Assembly (NCBI GenBank): GCA_039621445.1
Contig: CP154956.1
Span: 60,521,178 to 60,585,177 of the forward strand
Reading direction: 5' to 3'
DNA length: 64,000 nt
Source: Euglena gracilis
Lineage: Eukaryota; Euglenida; Euglenophyceae; Euglenales
Every line of letters starts with the position of its first letter. Within the stretch, counting starts at the first letter, position 1. A program made the translations under genes and the position numbers. Shown in pieces: positions 1-13,056 of this stretch. The notes beneath the pieces were generated by a model. The model searched no databases. It saw only the letters and a list, made by a program, of their open reading frames with translations, and was not told where the DNA came from.

Positions 1-1940
1 GGTGTTAGAACGCGTACACTTCAAAAAATAAATGTAAAACTCGACGGAGTAATGACATACCGGTTGATCGCCTTGAGGATGTCAAAAAAATGCATTTTTC
101 ATTTTTGCCCACGCCCGTGGGCAAGGATATATTTTCGAAAAGGCAGAAGTGGCAAAACCTGGCTCACAACACGACTAAACACAAAATATTGATAAGAGGC
201 CATGTTGGGGAGGCATCGGAAAATTTCTCGGTCCAAACACATCCATTTACAACTTTTCAGAAGGCGTTTCGAGGCAACACCACTTGAAAGGCGCGATGTC
301 ACCCGATTTTCGAGTCAGCCCGAAAAACCCCCTGCGGATTTTTCCTGGTCTGACTGCAGCACCGCGGAACGTCCCCTGGCCAGTTCGCGTTTTTTTCATT
401 CAGCTTGCCCACACGTGTGGGCAAATTAAGCAAATTGTGGAGTCGCAGCCCACGAGGCGAGCGGCGACTGAAGAGGGTGCCTCTGGCCACGCGGACAAAA
501 AACGACCCAAAACGTCGCTCCGAGACCCCCAATTCTTGCCCACGCCGCCTCCGACCGCGTGGGCAACTTTGGTCGCCTAAGGGGCTGGACCCGACTGTAT
601 TTCACTCGACCCCCGGGGGGGGGGGGGGGCTCCCAGCCCGAATTTGGGCTGCTGGCTGGATTTGAGCTGCTGGCTGGCTGGGCCTCCCCCCAGGGGATAG
701 GGTACCCTCTGGCTTAAGACATACCCTGCTGCTGACCCCCTTTTCACATCGAGGCCTGCATCAAACCCCTTGCAGGGACGACCCCTTGGAGGCCAAATGC
801 GTCCGGCAATTTTCGACGCAGAAATTTTGGGATAATGACACAGATGTCGGGTTGTGGAAAAGGAAAGATTGGCTGGGAGGACGGCAACGGCAACCCCCCC
901 GCCAGTCCTCGGGACGGCTGCCTTTAGCCGGCGCTTTGAGTGCACATCAGAGATTTTTTAAGTTTTCATGACCCGGGGGTTGGGTGGGTCTGGCTGAGCC
1001 CCCCCAGGGGGGTTGGCCAGGTGGGTACCCCTCTGAGGCGGTGTTTTCCTCTATTTTCGGTGCAAAGCGCCAAAAACTTTTGGACCCCAAAATTGACCCC
1101 CAAAAGGGGAGAGGCTTGGGTCCCCCTGATCCTCCCCTGGCCCCCCCAGGGGGTGGGTGGGTGGGTGGGTGTCCGGAACTCCCCCAGGTCCTAAAAAGCC
1201 TCTAGCGCACGTACCACCTCCCCCCCCCTGTCCTTAACATGGTGCGACACAAACCACTGTGTCAACCACACTTTCCTCGTACTTTGGCATGTCAAAAACA
1301 GGGTGGGGGGGGCAGGTAACACCGATTGTTATCTGTCCAAATTTCAACCAGTTGTCCAACGTACAAAAAAGCAATACAGCTCCTCTCGCTCTCACCCCTT
1401 GTAACGCTGGCACTCAAAATGGTTTTTGGTTGGTTTGCGATAATGCGCAAATCGACCAAAAAAAAAGCTCAAGTGCGAGATGCACCGCCTAAGATTTTCG
1501 CCGCCGACGAGAATCACCATCGTTCCGCTCAAACTGCACAAATGAGTGTGGTGTACAAACCGCCCAAAAATATGTCGTTTGCGTAGCTCATGTGCGGGAC
1601 GCTTGTTTTCCTGGCCATTCATCTGTAGTCCTCTTGAGACAGTGGACAGTGTCTGTTGCCTTCATGTCTCTTCCGTCTTCTTTGCCTTGTCTCAAAGAGG
1701 CGCGGGAAAATTGCAATGTAAAAAAACTATGGGATTTTTTGGGAATTTCAGGTGCTTCCCATAAACATAGCCTCCAACTGTTAGCTTTTGCAAGGTTTTA
1801 TGTTGGAGATGCCCCCCCCCCCCGCTGTGCACGGGGAGGCCTGCATCAAAAGGTCTGTTGGTGCGTTGGATGGCAGCCTCCAACATGCAGGGTGCTGGTG
1901 AGTCAGAATAACCACAATTCCTTTTGAAAGAGAGGGTTGT

Positions 1941-1976
<36 letters not shown>

Positions 1977-2253
1977 CGATTTCCAAGACAGTGCCTGTTT
2001 ATGTTAGTCGATTTCCGGGGGGGGGGTCTGGTCCTGGAGGGTCCTTGGCTGAGATTTGGTGACCCAGGCATGCTTACACCGCGGGAACGAAGTGAAGTTA
2101 GCGCCGGCCATAAACAGACAAGCCTTAGTGCAACTGGGGGGGGGGGGTCTGGTCCTGGACCTACCCTCCTGCCCCTCTCCCCTGGGGGCGGAAGGGGGCC
2201 TTCCGAGTTACAAAGAAGTCTGACGCTGCCTATGCAGGCAACCCCACGGCACT
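1..2253. other. Intergenic region, no gene seen
   Basis: No exon with splice sites and a convincing reading frame was found on either strand. The stretch holds several G or C homopolymers (near 610, 2020 and 2140), a CA microsatellite near 1941-1966, and a partial copy (about 2094-2138) of a dispersed repeat that is more complete near 16.1 and 38.6 kb. Open frames here look like chance frames in G/C-rich DNA. It lies downstream of the MKS1 stop codon, so part of it may be 3' untranslated sequence. Confidence 0.5.
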
Positions 2254-5200
2254 TCAAGTGTCCTCTGCCGACGGCCGCATTCGGTGAGGCCGCCGGCGCG
2301 TGACAGTGGACACCGTCGTCTGGGTTGAAAGAAGGGTTGGGGGCCCGGCGGGCCGCGGCAGCAACGATGGGGTCCCGGCCGGGGCGGTGGGGGGCGGGGG
2401 CACCGGCCGGAGGGGGGCCGGCGGGACGCAGTGGACGCGCAGCACCAGGTGACCGCAGGGCACGGTGCGGCCCGCGGTGGGGCCGTCCAGCTCGAGGTCG
2501 TCGGCGGTCTCGGCCGGTCGGTGGCGCCGGGGGCAGGCCATCGCGTCCAAGTCCTCCAGTTCCTGGCCGGCCCCTGTGTGATGGCCCGGAGGGGGGGGGG
2601 GTCCGTGCAACTGTTCCACAGCAGACGGCCGGCCAGTCATGTTATTCATTCCATAAATTGCATGTTATTTGGTGACTAAACATCACCTTTACACATGCAA
2701 GTTAGTGAAGAAATTTGCTCCCACTGTGCAACACTTCTGAATTTGGATCAAATGAAAGTGTGGTAAAACCCTCCGCTGGCCTCCTTTGGGGTGTGGGCTG
2801 CATCAACATGTGTGGTTGGAAATCTAAGGATTAACAGAAGACAAACTACCCCACAACGGCCACTCTCCACAGTGTTGTGCACCTCACCCCCACCTCCTGG
2901 ACAACCATGGCCCATAGCCAACGGCCTCCACACACCGAGGAAAAACACAGACAGCTGCTCTGTCAGGGTGCGGGCCGGGGCCCACAGGGGCACCTCCACC
3001 TCCGCGCTGCCCGGCGCCGTGGCCGACGCCCGGGGCGGGAGGGGAGGGGGCCCCACTCCACCTGTGGTTGTGGGTCTGCGGCCCGGCATTATTTTTTAAG
3101 GCACTTTCGAACACCCGAAAACAGAAGTTTTTGTTTCCTCCCACTTGCTGAACAGCGAAGCAAGTGGGAGGAAACTCCAGCAGTGTCAATTGGGCTCACA
3201 GCGCATAGGAAAAGACACATCTGGATACGAAGGAGTTGGTGGTTGCATTCACACACCAGGGGGTTGGATTCCTGTCCCAGGCAAAGTTTTCCTCCACCCT
3301 GGCTCTAAAAAACCTTAAAGTTACTTGGCCCAGGATGCCTTCGAAAACCTTCAAAACACCTAAAAAAAACACCTTAAAAATAATGCCTGTCTGCCCCCCT
3401 CCCTCCGGTGTCACCGACCAACCGGCCCCGGGGCAGGGGAAGCCAGCCGTAGCCCTCCACCGTCGGGTGGCGGACGAGGTGGTAGGCGGGGCCAAGCGGC
3501 CCGGCGCTGTGCCCCGGCCCGTCCCACCCAGCCGCCCGGTGCATGGAGGGGAGGGGGTGGTCGGGGGGCCTCTTGGCTGAAGGCCTCGAAATAGAGGCGG
3601 GGCGGAGAACACGTTTGAAGGTCAGCCGGCGGACAGCAGGCGTGGAATTCGAACGGCAGCCCTGAGGGGTGGCGGAGAATACTTGGAATTTGTGAGCCGA
3701 AGGTGCAGAATTTTTTCCGCGGTGATCAAACAACTTTTTTATATGTTTTGCAGTGCTGCAACACTAGCCAATTTTTAACATTTTTTTCAAATGGGATGGA
3801 GCCAAAGACAACCAAAATACATACAGAAGAAAAGAAACAGAGACTGTTCGAGTTTCTTCATTCTGACGCAATTCCTTTCCTGCCAAACGTCAGAAAAATA
3901 TGCCAGACCTACCTACCCCCCCCCCCCCCGGGAAACTGTCACCTGACAGGTTGGCCAGTACCGGGGACCCTGACAACTTCCTATACTGACAGGTTGGCCA
4001 GTACCAGGGACCCTGACAGTTTCCCGGGCGGGACCCTGACAGTTTCCGGGTAGGGCATTTCAAGGGAAAGTCAATGAAAAATGACCCTGACAGGTTGGCC
4101 AGTACCGGGGACCCTGACAACTTCCTATACTGACAGGTTGGCCGGTACCGGGGACCCTGACAGTTTCCCGGGCGGGACCCTGACAGGTTCTCGGGCATGA
4201 CAGTTTCCCGGGGGGGGGGGTAGGTACATTGGGGAAGAGCCCACAAGAGAAATCAACTCCTATTCATTCAATATAAATTTAACTTTAACGTTTAAACAAA
4301 TCCAACTCCATTAGCCAGATTCCAACAAAAAAGCTATGAAGATTGCAATAAACTTACTCAAGAAATTTAAAAAAAATTGAGCCAATGAAGGCAATACAAC
4401 AGGGAACAAACAGGATGAACAAAATACACCCTTGTGCTACGGAAAAAGCGTTGACAGGGGCCCAGTCTCCAGCCCAGCCGTGCATACGTACAGAGGGGCA
4501 GGGGGCCAACCGAGGTGGTGCCGGGGCTCCGGCCGGCCGTCCCCGCTCCAGTCAGGGATTCTTCATTCACCGCGCCCCCCCCCACCCCTGTCCAACAACC
4601 AATACGACTGGGGGGGGGTGTGGTGTCACTAAACAGGCAACGTCCGTCTCCGACCGGGGGGGGGGGTCGTCAGATGGGGGGACCCAGGTCGGCAAACAAT
4701 GGCCACAGATGGGGGCATATGGACATCTTTGGCCATCGTTGACCATCTGACTGCACCAAAAATGGAGGGACCCCGCGGGGGCAAATGGGCCTGAACCCCA
4801 GCCCCCAGTGGTCCAACCTTTTTAAACAACCCCTGGCTCCAGTACTCCGCCCGGGTTGCGAACTGCGACCGGCCGCGCACCGCCGTTCCGCCGGCCACCC
4901 CCGGGGCGGCCAGGGTGTAGTGCAGCGCCACGGTGCGGGCCGGCAGCCCCCGCAGCCCGACGACCTCCCCGAACCAGTGCCACGCTGTTGCCTGCCACCG
5001 AGCAGTGGGCAAGCGGGGCGGGTCAATGGTCAACGGCCAACGCACAGGTCGGAACCGCCGCGGCGGCCGGGGCGGGAGGGGCGCACCGGGGGCGGGGCGG
5101 GGCGGGGGGCGGGCTCCGCCAGGGCCGCCAGCACGCGGCGGAACAGCTCAGTGGGAGACGGTTCAAGGGCCGCGGGGAGGTTGTCGGCAGGGTCTGGGGA

Positions 5201-5984
5201 GAGAGGCAGAGTGCCACGGACAGATGATGGAGCCAACCGCCGCGGCATCCCCGATGGCCAACAACGGCCCGCCGGACGCCTGCTGGCGAGACGCCTGCGA
5301 CGCGGCACACGGGATGCACGGCTCCGCCGGTTGCCGGGCTGTGATGCGTGGTGTGTTCGGGAAACGGCAAACTCTGGTTCTGCTGGGTCACTCACCCGCC
5401 CAACGCGCAGTTCAGGCCCCCGGGGGGCACACCCCCTTCGGCCCTAGCGTTGTAGAGGCAGACGGCGTACCGGTAGGTCTCCACCTCCGGGCCCCACTCC
5501 AAGCGAATTTGAGTGGATTGCTGGAACTCCGCGCCCAGGAGGAGGGCAGGGGGAGTTGAACTGGGGTGCCAGGGAGTTGAGGGACGTAAGCCATATATAC
5601 AGGGGCGGGGTGGGGTGGGGTAACCCTTCAAAAAAAACCTCGGGAAAGAAGAAACGTCACAAAAAAACAGTGAAAGAAAATGGCTGCATTCATAATGAAG
5701 TTCGTGGTTTTGATTCATAAACACGTTTTTATTCGAACGACAGCGATCAAGCTGTTGGGGGTGTAAAATGTAAACCTGGAGATATCGCAACGCCCATTGC
5801 ATATACAGTGGCCGAACATCTCCCCCCTGGCCAGGAACGACCCCGCCCTGGGAGAGCAGAGGGACGGATCCTGCCAGTGGCCCACGCGAATGTAGCAGGC
5901 ATGCAAATGTGTGCGGAAATGGGGGCCCGTTTGGGGGCCGCGCCTGCTGGGCGTGCCAAGGGGAGAGGCAGGCAGTGGCACACA

Positions 5985-6040
<56 letters not shown>

Positions 6041-9000
6041 TGCACGCACGCACGCACGCACGCACGCACACACACACCCACACCCACACCCACACACACA
6101 CACACCCCACACACACACCACACACCAGGGGGCCGATGAGGGACACCGCCGTGGCCTCCACCACGCCTGCCTCCCCCGGGCGGGGCCCCTGGAGGACCCC
6201 GGCCAGGGGGGGCCGCGCCGTGAGGGGACCGTCGGCGTAGGCGCGGACCTCGCACAGCACCCGCTCCACCGCCGGCCCCGGGGCCCCCTGCCACACCGTG
6301 GGACGAATTGTGGCGGGACGGCCCGGCTGACCCAGGGAGGGTTGGCCAGGGCTGGCCGCAAAGGTCTGCTGGGAAGTAGGTGCCGCCTCCCAGGAGTCAT
6401 TCGGGCACCCTCTAATCAATGGCACTGTGCCGGGAGATGGCGCCAACACTCAGCTTTCCCTGTGAAACCGTAGTCATGGAAAGGACCCCCAAAGTGGGTC
6501 GACCGACTGTGCAGTGGGGGCCAAAAGGGATGGAGGGGCCCTCGGTCGTTAAAACAAAACCTCTCATGTGTATCGTGAAGACCTGATTCCCCAAGAAAAT
6601 CCAACATTTTGCACAGGGATCTACCATAGCACCCATTGTTTTAGCTGCCTTGAAATCGGCGGATGCTGAATACCCCCCCCTCCCCTGCCCCGGGCCACGA
6701 TTGAAGATAAGGACGGGGGGGGGGGACAAATTGGCCAAAAATGGGGAGCGGAGATGGCGAGTTAAAGCCAAACTTTGGGGGAGGGGCAAGTTTTCATGGA
6801 CGGAGGAGGGGGGCCAAGAGCCCCTGGTGGCCAAGCGCGTGGGAGGGGGAGCAACACTGAAACACCGAAAGAAGTGTGCCCTTGTGGCCATCGATCAGGG
6901 GGGGGGGGATATACATCGCAGGACTTCGGAAAAATTGCAGAAAACTTGCGACAATTGTGGTTTTGGGAATTAGTACACTTCTGCTGGAAGGGACTTAGAG
7001 AAATGCACAAATTTGGTCAGTGTGCAATATAGGTGTAAATTTTGATTCGTCATTCATTTTTTTTACGAGGTCCAAAAGCATGCTTTTTTGTAATTCGGGG
7101 AACATACTGATTCTGGAAATATGGAATTTCTTGGTGAAAAAACCGAAAATGGCAAAATCTTTTCGAAAACTTTGGTACCAGGTAAAATTTGGTCTAAGAT
7201 GCAGAATTTTTCTAAGGCAGAATTATTTCCCAGCAGAAATTGGGAAGAAACCTGGAAAAAGGCCCAGAAATTGCCAAATTTTATCAAAATATGTCAAATT
7301 TGGCAAATTTTGGAAAATTTGCAACAAAACAACAAAATCAGCACCCAGATTCCCTTGTAAAACGTTCAAAGAATGTCCGGAACTCGTTTCGCCTTCCATT
7401 CCAGGTTCATGCGGATAAACTGCGGAAAATTGCGGAAAATTGCGGAAATTGCAGAAAGACTGTGAATATTCAATTCCCCCCCTCCAGCTTGAAAGCGCGT
7501 GATTCGCCATCTGGAACATCTCAAAAAAAATTCACCGTTAGCACACACACAGTCAATGGGAGCGCGGGCAAAGACCTCCGCCCCAGGCGGCCGGGCGGCC
7601 AGGGTGAGGTGCATCGCGGCGTAGTGCAGGGCCCGGGTGACCCCCGCCGCCCCACCGCCGCCCGCCGCCGCCTCGCGCCGCTCCTCGCGGAGGTGGTGGG
7701 CCAGGCCCGGGCCGGCCACGGGGTCGTCCTGCGCGGCACCGGCGGCGGCCCCGACGTGGTCCGGCACCAACCCTCAAGCCCGGCCTGGCACGCTCATACA
7801 AGACCATAAAGCCCGTACACGTCCTTCCCAACCCCTGGGAGGGGAGGGTGGCACCCACTCTTCCAAAACCACATTCAAAAATTCACTTTTTTGGCAAACT
7901 GGTAGTCACTGCTCCCCCGGCTGTCAGCCGTTCTGGGATCCAGGGAAATTGACAGTGAATGTGAACAAAATGGTCCAAAAATGCCTCCGGAGACTTCTGT
8001 ACTGGGTCTTTCCCTACATCCGTCCTGGGGGGGGGGATGTGGGGACGAACCCCCCCCAAAGACCCTGGGTCTCCTTTTTGGATCTGTTGCTGAAAATCCC
8101 ATGGGGGTCTTGTTACTTAGAAGGGTTCGATGGGCTGCCCTATGGAACAAAAACCTTGGAAATTTAAGTCAACACTGTTTCCCAAAAAACACACCTCTCC
8201 CTCAGGGCTCCACTGATCTGTATGGGACTCGATGCTGGCCGTGTGCAGTATGCCACTGGGAAGGCAGGATTCGTTCTGAGGGCACACAGGGTCCACGGGT
8301 CCTCCTTGGTTCGGATCGCCTGTGAACCAGGGTAGAGGAAAGAAAAAGAGTCCAGGCCGGGGTGCAATAAAGGTGCTCATCCATCACGGCATCTGCAAAA
8401 AAACACATTCCCCTGTGCAAACGTGACCCACCCACCTATTTGCGCATCATCACCTGTCCATTCTCAAAAGGCGCAAGACAAGATTCCAGGTGAACAGCGT
8501 GGCATTCTGGCTGAAAGATCACCTGACTGTAATATATGCACAGAACCATAAAATTCCATGCGCATTTTTAGCGTGGACGATGCGATAGGCGAATGGGGGG
8601 TTCATTGTGGATAAATGCAAACATCGTTGAATAATGATTTCTCCTGCCTCCTCCTGGGAGGGGGCATGAACACACAAGGATATACAGGGAGATGGTACAG
8701 GGAAGGGGTAAATTGCCGGTGGTCAAATAAATAGGTAATGCAGGTGAGAATTAAATTGAACGACGCACGCGTCACCTGCAGTGACGTCGCCAGACGGTGT
8801 AGGCGCAACTAAGCGAATGGCCTCAGCGGTGTGCACTTCGGCACAGGGATGGCTGCATTCGGTGTATGAATCCACACACCCTCACAGATCTAAAAAAAAT
8901 AAAGCAGCCTGAATCCTCCAGATAATGCGCTGCATCACTGCTGTTCAATCAATGCCGCCCTGGTGCCATCAGACCTGGGGGCGTTGAGCCAACCCTGGCT

Positions 9001-9438
9001 CTGCTGCCAACACACCACTCGGCACACCGTGGCATCCTGGGGGGTCCGCAGACTACTGCCGATGCCAATCAGGGGTTCCTAAGACACCACAGAACAATAA
9101 TTGAAATAAAGAGAATCCACTTTGACGTTAAGTTCTCATGGAGTGAAACGGACTTCAACCTCCGAAATAAGAATCCCCCAAAACAGAGAAAACACCGCGG
9201 CAAAGAACCAACCATCGGGGCTTTCAGTGTGAGACTGGAGTGGGGGGGGGGCGAGGAAAGAAGGGGCGCCACCCTGTTTGTCCGGCGCTCGGGCCGGCCG
9301 CCAGGGGGCCAGGGAGCATGCCTTCCACAGCACGACGCCGAGGCGGAGGCGGTCGACGGGGTCGCGGGAGAAATACTGCGCAGCGGCAGGGCGGTCCACC
9401 CCGACCGTCAGCCGGCGGGCGGGCGGGGCCAGGGGCAT
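2254..9438 (-). CDS. MKS1: MKS1-like B9-domain protein of the ciliary transition zone
   Basis: MKS1 belongs to the B9/tectonic complex that gates the ciliary transition zone. Exons, 5' to 3' on the minus strand: 9438-9322, 7728-7576, 6287-6126, 5520-5433, 5193-5087, 4991-4818, 3506-3415, 3061-2936, 2573-2254. The start is ATG at 9438, and exon 1 ends in the MKS1-type N-terminal motif YFSRDPVDRLRL. Exon 3 has ERVLCEVRAYADGPLTARP and exon 4 has ETYRYAVCLYN, both in family order. The B9 domain follows: FGEVVGL and AEYWSQ in exon 6, VEGYGWLPLP in exon 8, VEVPLWAPARTLTEQL then FFLGG across exons 9 and 10, ELEDL and HLVLRVHC in exon 10. Phases agree at every junction except exon 6 to 8, where an exon of about 3n+2 bases is missing or a boundary is wrong. 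A weak candidate lies near 4.49-4.56 kb. The exon 1 donor reads AAG|GCATGC, a GC-AG intron. The modelled length of about 446 residues is shorter than animal MKS1. The last exon has a Pro-rich tail. Confidence 0.85.
3910..4226. mobile_element. Inverted-repeat element with C/G-tract ends
   Basis: The left end (3910-3941) reads TACCTACC, a long C run, then GGGAAACTGTCA. The right end (4198-4226) is its reverse complement. The interior has two direct copies, about 144 bases apart (from 3944 and 4088), of a unit beginning TGACAGGTTGGCCAGTACC. Inside each unit the TGACAG motif and GGGACCCTGACA recur. There is no coding capacity, so this is a non-autonomous element, or foldback repeat, lying between exons 6 and 8 of the MKS1 model. 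Confidence 0.7.
5981..6125. repeat. ACGC/CA microsatellite at an intron start
   Basis: About 90 bases of tandem CGCA (5981-6070) run into a CA-rich tract ending at 6125. On the minus strand the tract begins exactly at the MKS1 exon 3 donor (CTG|GTGTGTGG), so the intron opens inside the GT-rich repeat. Confidence 0.9.
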
Positions 9439-12415
9439 CCCGGCAGCTGGGGGGCCGCCTGTCACATATACATGGCTGGGGATGGGGGGGGAGGCGGGGC
9501 AGTTGGTCACTGAACGATCCCTCAGGGGTCAGGGGCCAAGTGTTTTTTTTCGTGGAAAGTTTGGACCGGTTGGAAACAGGCTGCTGGCTTACTCCCTCCC
9601 CTCCCTCCTCCCCCGCCTGACTGGGGTTAAGCCAAGCACCTGAAAAAGGCAAATGTAAAAATGACCCCCCCCCCCAAACTGCCAATGACGCAAGAAGTGA
9701 TACGGGCCTTGGTGCTTGGCCTGCCAAAACCCTAACAAGCCTATCTGCCCCCAACCCCTCCTCCAAACCAGTCCCCCACGGCACTCTGCCCGTACCCCAA
9801 CTGGGACCTTTCTCCCGACCATCGACACGAACACCAACAACCCCGCACCAAAGACGTTCGCTTGGGGGACCCCACTCCTCCGGGGGCAGCCAACGGCTGC
9901 CAGGGGTCAACATGAGGGCACGGTGGGTCGGTCCCTCCAGTCCAGCAGGGAGAGGCACCCCCACTCCTGTACAATAACGCGGTCCAGGTGACCGAAAATC
10001 GGCCAACATATATTGCCAAAATAGGCCACTAATGCCATTTTGGCACCTTTGGGGGGAAAAACTGCCAAAAGTGCAAAAAATTTTCGGCGCAAAGCACTGG
10101 AAGGAAAACATTATCCTTCCTTGGGGGGTCCAGGTACCCCCAATTACAGGTACCCCTGTGTCGATCCGGATCTCCCTTGGCAGGTGGGGGGTCCAGACCC
10201 TGAGACCCCCCTCCGATCCAGCAGGGGGGAAACCCTGTTAAAAATTAATTAATTAATTCGTTGAACAGTTTTCCACACCTGTTGCAAAATGATCAACATT
10301 TTGTCTCCAGCTGTAAAAATGACAAATATCTGACAGGAGGCACTTGTTACCAAATGGTCATTGCCTATCTGGGTGCTCCCATCGGCCTGGTCACCACCTG
10401 GTATCTGGTATTTGTCATCCACAAGTTGGTGGGTGGCTCATGCCAATGAAAAATGGGGCTCTCTGACCAACCACTGCCTGGCAACGTACATCGGTTTTGC
10501 AATAATAATGATGATCACTTTGAATCATTTTAATGGGCTTTTGAGAGATTCTGGACAAATTTGAAGATATTTTTGAAAATTGAATATGTTTGGCCAATTT
10601 CAGCCACCTCCACCACCACATTTGGTGGCCTTCAGCCTTTCTGACTTTCTTCTGACGAAAATTTGGTCGTTTTTAGCAAATGCTGGGATTGTAAGTCTGT
10701 GTTGTCATGTGTCAGCCATTGACATCCACATTGGCCACTTTCAGTCATCTTTTCAGTCCCTTGCCTTGTCCTAAGGCGGTAGTAAAGCAAGACAATCTTC
10801 AGAGATAATAATCGCGCTTGTTGCTCGCAGATCATTCTGCACACTCGTTTCCCATTGAGGATCAGGTTGTCCTCCGAAATAGCTTCCAGCGGCTAAAATA
10901 GCGAGTGCTTGTTGATCCACCTCTGACCCGTCACCACAATGCTATTAGATGGATGCCTTTGCATCATTCAGAAAAAGAATCTGAAAGAGATTTCTGAACC
11001 ATAAAGAGGAAACCTGAAACAATAAAATGACAGAATTATAGTGTTATATCGCATAAAGCAATAAAATAGGCAGCTGGCAGCTACTGTGACAGCGAGCCTG
11101 GGGAGGGCCAGGCAGGGCAGACAGAGGACCGAGGGCAAAGACAGCCAGCACAGCAGGAGGAATAGGACGGCAGGGGGAAGAAAGGTAGCAACGGACCCGG
11201 AACACAGCCAGTCGCATCAGCAATGGACGTCCGGCTAACGCCCTTTCCCGGAACCCTTTCCAGGCTGCTGCTGATCACCCCTCCCACGACCCAGGGAAGG
11301 ATTGGTCAAAAATGAGGCTTTCCGGCCCCGCGGCACAGCCTTCTTGAAGTCGGGCCCTAAAGAACCCTTGCTGGGGGGGTGGTCGAAAACATTGGGGCGT
11401 CGAAAACCCTTGCAGATGACCGGAGTGAAAGGGGGAAATTCCCTGGAATGCAACGTGCAGTTTTGTTCACTTGCAAACGTCACCGTCGGTACCCTGTTGT
11501 GATGAACGCTCTGAAAAAACCCGTGGGCGACGACAATGTAAGAATGAAATCGAAGGTGACCAGCGTCTCCGAAGCTCAGAACACACGTATTGCTCTTCGG
11601 AGTGATATGGGAGCGCTTGGGAAGACCAAACCCCACCCAGCGGAAGCACACCCCAGCGCTTAGGGAAAGCCAGACCCGCAATCAAATTTGGAAATTCGAT
11701 GGTAACGTTGCAGCTGGAGGGGAATTTTCCATTTTCAGGACTGGGCCTCACGAAACAATAATCTGCTGCGCAAACACTGCCACCATTTGACTGGAGTCCT
11801 CAACAGCCTGCCTGATACTGTTCGTCGTCGACAGCATGCCAACCTGGGTTGGCTTGGGGGAGCAGAAAGCATGCAGGGGGGTGGGCGAGGCAGGCAGGCA
11901 ACGCAGGCGGCCGGCGTGGCACGGTATCACAGCACTGGTCAAGCCAGGCTGGCAGAGCGCCGGTGGGGAGCGGGGGGGCGGCACAGCGGGGCCGCCGACC
12001 GCGCAGCCGCTCAGCAGCTTGAAGGGGAGGCAAGGGAGACGGCGGAGGTGGCCCACTGGCCCAGTGGCCTGTTAGACAGCTTGCTGGGGGTTCTTCAGCG
12101 CAGGGAAGGGTGGTCAGCAGCTGTGGGGGTAGAGGGAGTTAGTTGGCTGCCCCGTGGATGCAAAAAAAATGTCAAAATGAACGTATGCAATATTGGATTT
12201 CCTGGAACACTTTTCACAAAAGCAAAAAAAAAATACAAGCTTTCTGCATTCCTCACAGAATCCAAAATATGCGAGAATCCCGGAGTCTTGGGAATTTTTG
12301 GAGAAAAGCAACACATACAAATGATTCGACTTGCACTTCCTTGTCCCTCTCCCTGCAACCACATCGTTCCTTTCCCCTCCGTACTTGCAGGCCGTTCCCT
12401 TACCGGGGCGGGGCC
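9439..12415. other. Intergenic region between MKS1 and the RING gene
   Basis: This region lies upstream of the MKS1 start and downstream of the RING gene stop. I see no gene with supported splice sites. A GC-rich block at about 11.86-12.06 kb has open minus-strand frames rich in Pro and Cys (for example AVGGPAVPPPRSPPALCQPG), but no motif or phase link ties it to a gene. The MKS1 promoter should lie just above 9438. No TATA-like or other promoter element could be assigned. Confidence 0.4.
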
Positions 12416-13016
12416 TCAGTCGTGCATCAGCCGCGAGTCAAACTGCAGGTCCACCACCTGGACGGTGGGCTCGTCCCCGGCAGGCCTCGGCGCCCTTCAG
12501 CCTGCCACACCCCAGCCCCCCCGCCTGGCACCCCCTGCCCTCCCCCCCCCCTCCCTCCCCTCCCCCACGGTGGCCTGGGCGAACCGCGGCTCGGGGCGGA
12601 TGCGGAGCGGGGCGTGCTGGAACCGCGGCTGGAAGTGGACGTCCACCACGACGGGGCCCGCCGGGGCGGCCGGGTGGTGGAGGAGGAAATGCGGGCCGGG
12701 CAGCACAACCCGCTCCCCGGGCCAGGCGGCGGATGGGCATCCGTGTGGGGTGGTGTTGCATGGCCTGTGTGTGTGTGTGTGTGTGTGTGTGTGAGTGTGT
12801 GTTTGTGAGTGAGTGAGTGAGTGGGTGGGTGGGTGGGTGGGTGGGTGGGTGAGTGAATGCGTGCGTGAGTGCGTGAGTGCGTGTGTGCATGCGCGAGTGA
12901 GTGCCCATGCATGCGCGCAAATGTGTGTGTGTATCAGACCTGTCGGGCCTACCCACCTACCCACCCACACCCCCCCAGAGGGGTGCTCTGAGTTTAAAAT
13001 AAGCTTGGCATGCGTG

Positions 13017-13056
<40 letters not shown>

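Noticed and set aside
4785-5559. Long overlapping plus-strand frames (200-220 codons) in GC-rich DNA
   Set aside because: They are antisense shadows of MKS1 exons 4-6; only the minus strand shows splice sites and family motifs.
5392-6294. 300-codon minus-strand frame
   Set aside because: It runs through the ACGC/CA microsatellite and intron sequence between MKS1 exons; VCVRACVRACV is repeat translation.
9224-10111. 295-codon minus-strand frame
   Set aside because: It overlaps MKS1 exon 1 in a different frame; the frame with the YFSRDP motif is the supported one.
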